From Cordia subcordata (Eukaryota; Streptophyta; Magnoliopsida; Boraginales; Cordiaceae), in NCBI GenBank assembly GCA_028554755.1, contig JAPTOF010000017.1, positions 7,998,001 through 8,062,000 on the forward strand: 64,000 nt of DNA, in the 5' to 3' direction. The notes beneath the pieces were generated by a model. The model did not search any database and had not been told where the DNA came from. It was given only the letters and a program-made list of their open reading frames with translations. Shown here one piece after another: positions 61,901 to 64,000 of this stretch. Both the position numbers and the translations under genes were made by a program. Position 1 is the first letter of the stretch; every line of letters begins with the position of its first letter.

Positions 61901-64000
61901 GGAAGGAGCTTGGTGTGCAATTTGAGGAAGGAGAGCCATGGAAAAAGGTTCTTGGTCCGGTTTTTGTGTACCTAAACTCAGATGCATCAGCCAAAAGAAA
62001 TCCTTATATTTTGTGGGAAGATGCCAAAAAAAGCGTATTTATCTCACCCTTTTGCAATACTGAGAATATATATATATTATTAGGTGGGATTGTAAAAATT
62101 GAAAAATTTAACGAGAAAATTAGTAGAAACTAAGTGATTCCCTGACTAAAAATACCGAAATCTTTAATGATTTGCCAAAGTCAGTAAATATTACAATCTT
62201 CACATACAACTGTATATGTAAATCCGCCTTTTATGACTTTATTTGTAGAACGAAAGTAACAATAACTCGTCATCTGTATATATCTATAGATGCTGAAAGA
62301 AGTTGCAAGCTGGCCTTATGATTTTCCAAATTCAGAAGATTTTATTAAAGCTGATCAAAGGGGAACAGTTAGAGGTCAACTACTTGTTTATGACTGGTAT
62401 GTAGATATATACATATAATAACTCTCTCAGTATATTACTTTAGATATGCTACACTATAGTTAGATTAAGATGGAAATGTGAAAAGACACATAGGGCTAAC
62501 ATTATTACCTTATATATAGGTACATCAATAAAAATTCTGTGCCTGCATCTCATGCTTATGTGGGATTGGCACCACCAGGACCAGCAGGATCATGGCAGAG
62601 AGAAAACAAGGTTAACTCATCGCACTTTAATTGACTCCGTCATTTATTTACGATGTCATTGGGATAATGCACAACAATACATAGAACACAAAATGGAAAA
62701 TCCGATTATCTATTTTGGTTTCGAACTTGTTAATCCCTTTTTCTTTTTTTATATCGTTTAGGGTTATCAGTTCTGGACTCAAACAGACATTGAAGGAAAC
62801 TTTTTAATCAAGAATGTTATACCTGGTACTTATAGCCTACATGCTTCAGTCCCTGGGACAATTGGTGACTACAAATATGATACTGATCTTACTGTGAATC
62901 AAGGTACATATTTCTGCTCGTAGTTAATACAATGCTTGTCCTCTAATTTTAAGCACAAGATTAGTAGGAGTAACTATCTAGTACAATCTTTATTTATCTT
63001 ATGATTCCAGCATCTCAACTTATCTAAAAGTTTTATGTAATTATTTCACATTATTCTACTAATAAATATGTTTATCGGGTTGGAACCTAACAAAAGGATT
63101 TATGAAACCTGTATATTTATAATATGTAATAAAATAAATCATTTTACCCTGGCTGCTTTAGCTCCTATATCTGTACTAATTCTGATTTCCAAATGAAAAG
63201 TATTTTCGACAATTCTGATTTCATATCCTCTAACTCTAGCCACTTTTTTTAGCATGTTTATTGACAAGCTAATCGTCTGACGAATTGGGCTGTGATCACA
63301 GCTCGGATAAAAGATCCTTTCCCCCTTATTGTTTTTGTAATTTCCTCTTAGAATTGTATTTATTTGTAAAGATTGATTTTGATTTCGTAGACATTGGCTA
63401 GTATGTAACTTTTTTTGTTATAATATATAGAATATATTTTCTTGACCCAAGGAAAAAAAAAAAAGGAAACCTTATCGAAAAGTATTCTTAATTACCCCAA
63501 GAATGAATAAACATATTCATGTCATATATATATAGTAAAAACACAAGTGACTTACATGTGCCTAAGCAGTTTACTGATATGAGTTAATTTTATATGTGAT
63601 GCAGGATCTGATACTAAGTTAGATAAGTTAGTGTATAAGCCTCCAAGAAATGGAGCTACACTTTGGGAAATAGGCATTCCAGATCGCGCAGCTGCTGAGT
63701 TTTATATTCCAGATCCTAGCCCATCATACAAGATCCACGAATACAAGCGCGGCCTTTCTGAAAAGTTAGCATTTATGAGCCCAAATTGTTACTTCTTATA
63801 TTATACATTGGATTTGAATCCTTTTATAACGCTAATCTAATAACGTTTATGAGGATTTTCAACTTTATAATGTTAGAGGAATCCTAATTCTTATCTATCA
63901 ATATATGTACTTATCACAGCTTCTCAAATTATAGGTTTAGGCAATATGGACTGTGGAAACGTTATGGCGAATTATATCCTGAGAATGACCTTGTCTTCAC
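56790..64000 (+). CDS. Rhamnogalacturonan lyase (PL4), right copy, intact as far as visible
   Basis: Exons: 56790-56884, 57919-58000, 58333-58454, 59084-59131, 59208-59327, 59502-59621, 59778-59913, 61136-61309, 61876-62034, 62290-62396, 62520-62610, 62762-62903, 63605-63764, and 63935 past the window end. Every exon has the same length and phase as in the left copy, with exon 8 at its full 174 nt and in frame. Exon 1 encodes the hydrophobic N-terminus (MGHRNQWKVLASWLGLILQS), predicted to direct secretion. Next come the lyase domain (DLTSHVGPT in exon 8), the fn3-like domain (NVIPGTYSLHA) and the start of the CBM-like domain (LWEIGIPDRAAAEFY). About 557 of an expected 682 residues are visible. 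It is the likely functional member of the pair. Intron 7 carries a hAT-like element and intron 3 an extra insertion. Confidence 0.93.
56940..56995. repeat. TA/TG microsatellite in right lyase intron 1
   Basis: TATATATATATATGTGTGTGTGTGTG-type run, shortly after the exon 1 donor. Confidence 0.9.
58048..58100. repeat. CA/TA microsatellite in right lyase intron 2
   Basis: A CA run followed by a TA run; the left copy has only a short TATATATATGTG at this place (15,444-15,456). Confidence 0.9.
58560..58960. mobile_element. Right-arm-specific insertion in lyase intron 3
   Basis: The left intron 3 is 281 bp and the right one 629 bp. The extra block begins near a TA run and ACTAGTATGACATCCACGGG, and ends in a long TA microsatellite (58,918-58,958). 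On the minus strand the CCCGTGCATCCCGTGG plus ACTAGT end loosely resembles a Helitron 3' terminus. The class is uncertain. Confidence 0.45.
60321..61057 (+). mobile_element. hAT-like non-autonomous element, copy 2 (737 bp)
   Basis: Starts GTGTTCGGCAACAGC and ends TTTGCCGAACAGGCCCC. Close to copy 1 (17,135-17,873) throughout, in the same window orientation. It sits in intron 7 of the right lyase gene. The left arm reads straight through at the equivalent point (about 13,485), so this insertion is specific to the right arm. Confidence 0.75.

Larger units (their letters stand above)
55840..64000. repeat. Right arm of the large inverted duplication (continues past the window)
   Basis: Mirror of about 19,115-9,432. 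All 13 complete lyase exons and the visible part of exon 14 match in order, with identical lengths except for the exon-8 deletion in the left copy. Upstream homology runs from the start codon at 56,790 down to about 55,840. Confidence 0.9.

Overview
The window is nuclear DNA of a flowering plant, most likely a eudicot. It is AT-rich, its genes have GT-AG introns, and its protein families are plant types. Most of the rest is short non-autonomous transposons, tandem repeats, AT microsatellites and LINE remnants. I cannot name the species.

Layout. 1-6.9 kb: gene-poor, with a LINE RNase H relic, a 108-bp tandem repeat, a CACTA-type element and a MITE. 6,971-7,393 (+): a small acidic protein of unknown function. 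8,054-16,908 (-): a 16-exon rhamnogalacturonan lyase (PL4) gene, complete except for a one-base deletion in exon 8. 19-34 kb: no intact gene; CACTA-type, hAT-like and LINE remnants plus several tandem repeats. 34,950-36,539 (+): an intact intronless A1 aspartic protease. 38,227-41,693 (-): a GT47 (exostosin-family) glycosyltransferase pseudogene, broken by a CACTA-type insertion, a lost splice acceptor and two frameshifts. 47,664-52,239 (-): its intact 4-exon, 493-aa paralogue. 56,790 to the window end (+): a second rhamnogalacturonan lyase gene, intact over the 13 full exons and partial exon 14 that are visible.

The main structure is a large inverted duplication. About 9,432-19,115 is the reverse complement of about 64,000-55,840, including exons, introns and about 2 kb upstream of the lyase genes; about 36.7 kb lies between the arms. 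The two lyase genes point away from each other. Each arm carries insertions that the other lacks, and empty sites can be read in the partner arm, so these insertions came after the duplication.

Functionally, the lyases cleave rhamnogalacturonan I of pectin, and the GT47 genes resemble the plant subgroup that contains a xylogalacturonan xylosyltransferase. The neighbourhood therefore leans towards pectin metabolism, but co-function is inference. Gene models come from splice signals, reading phase and comparison of the two arms or paralogues by eye; no alignment or database search was run.
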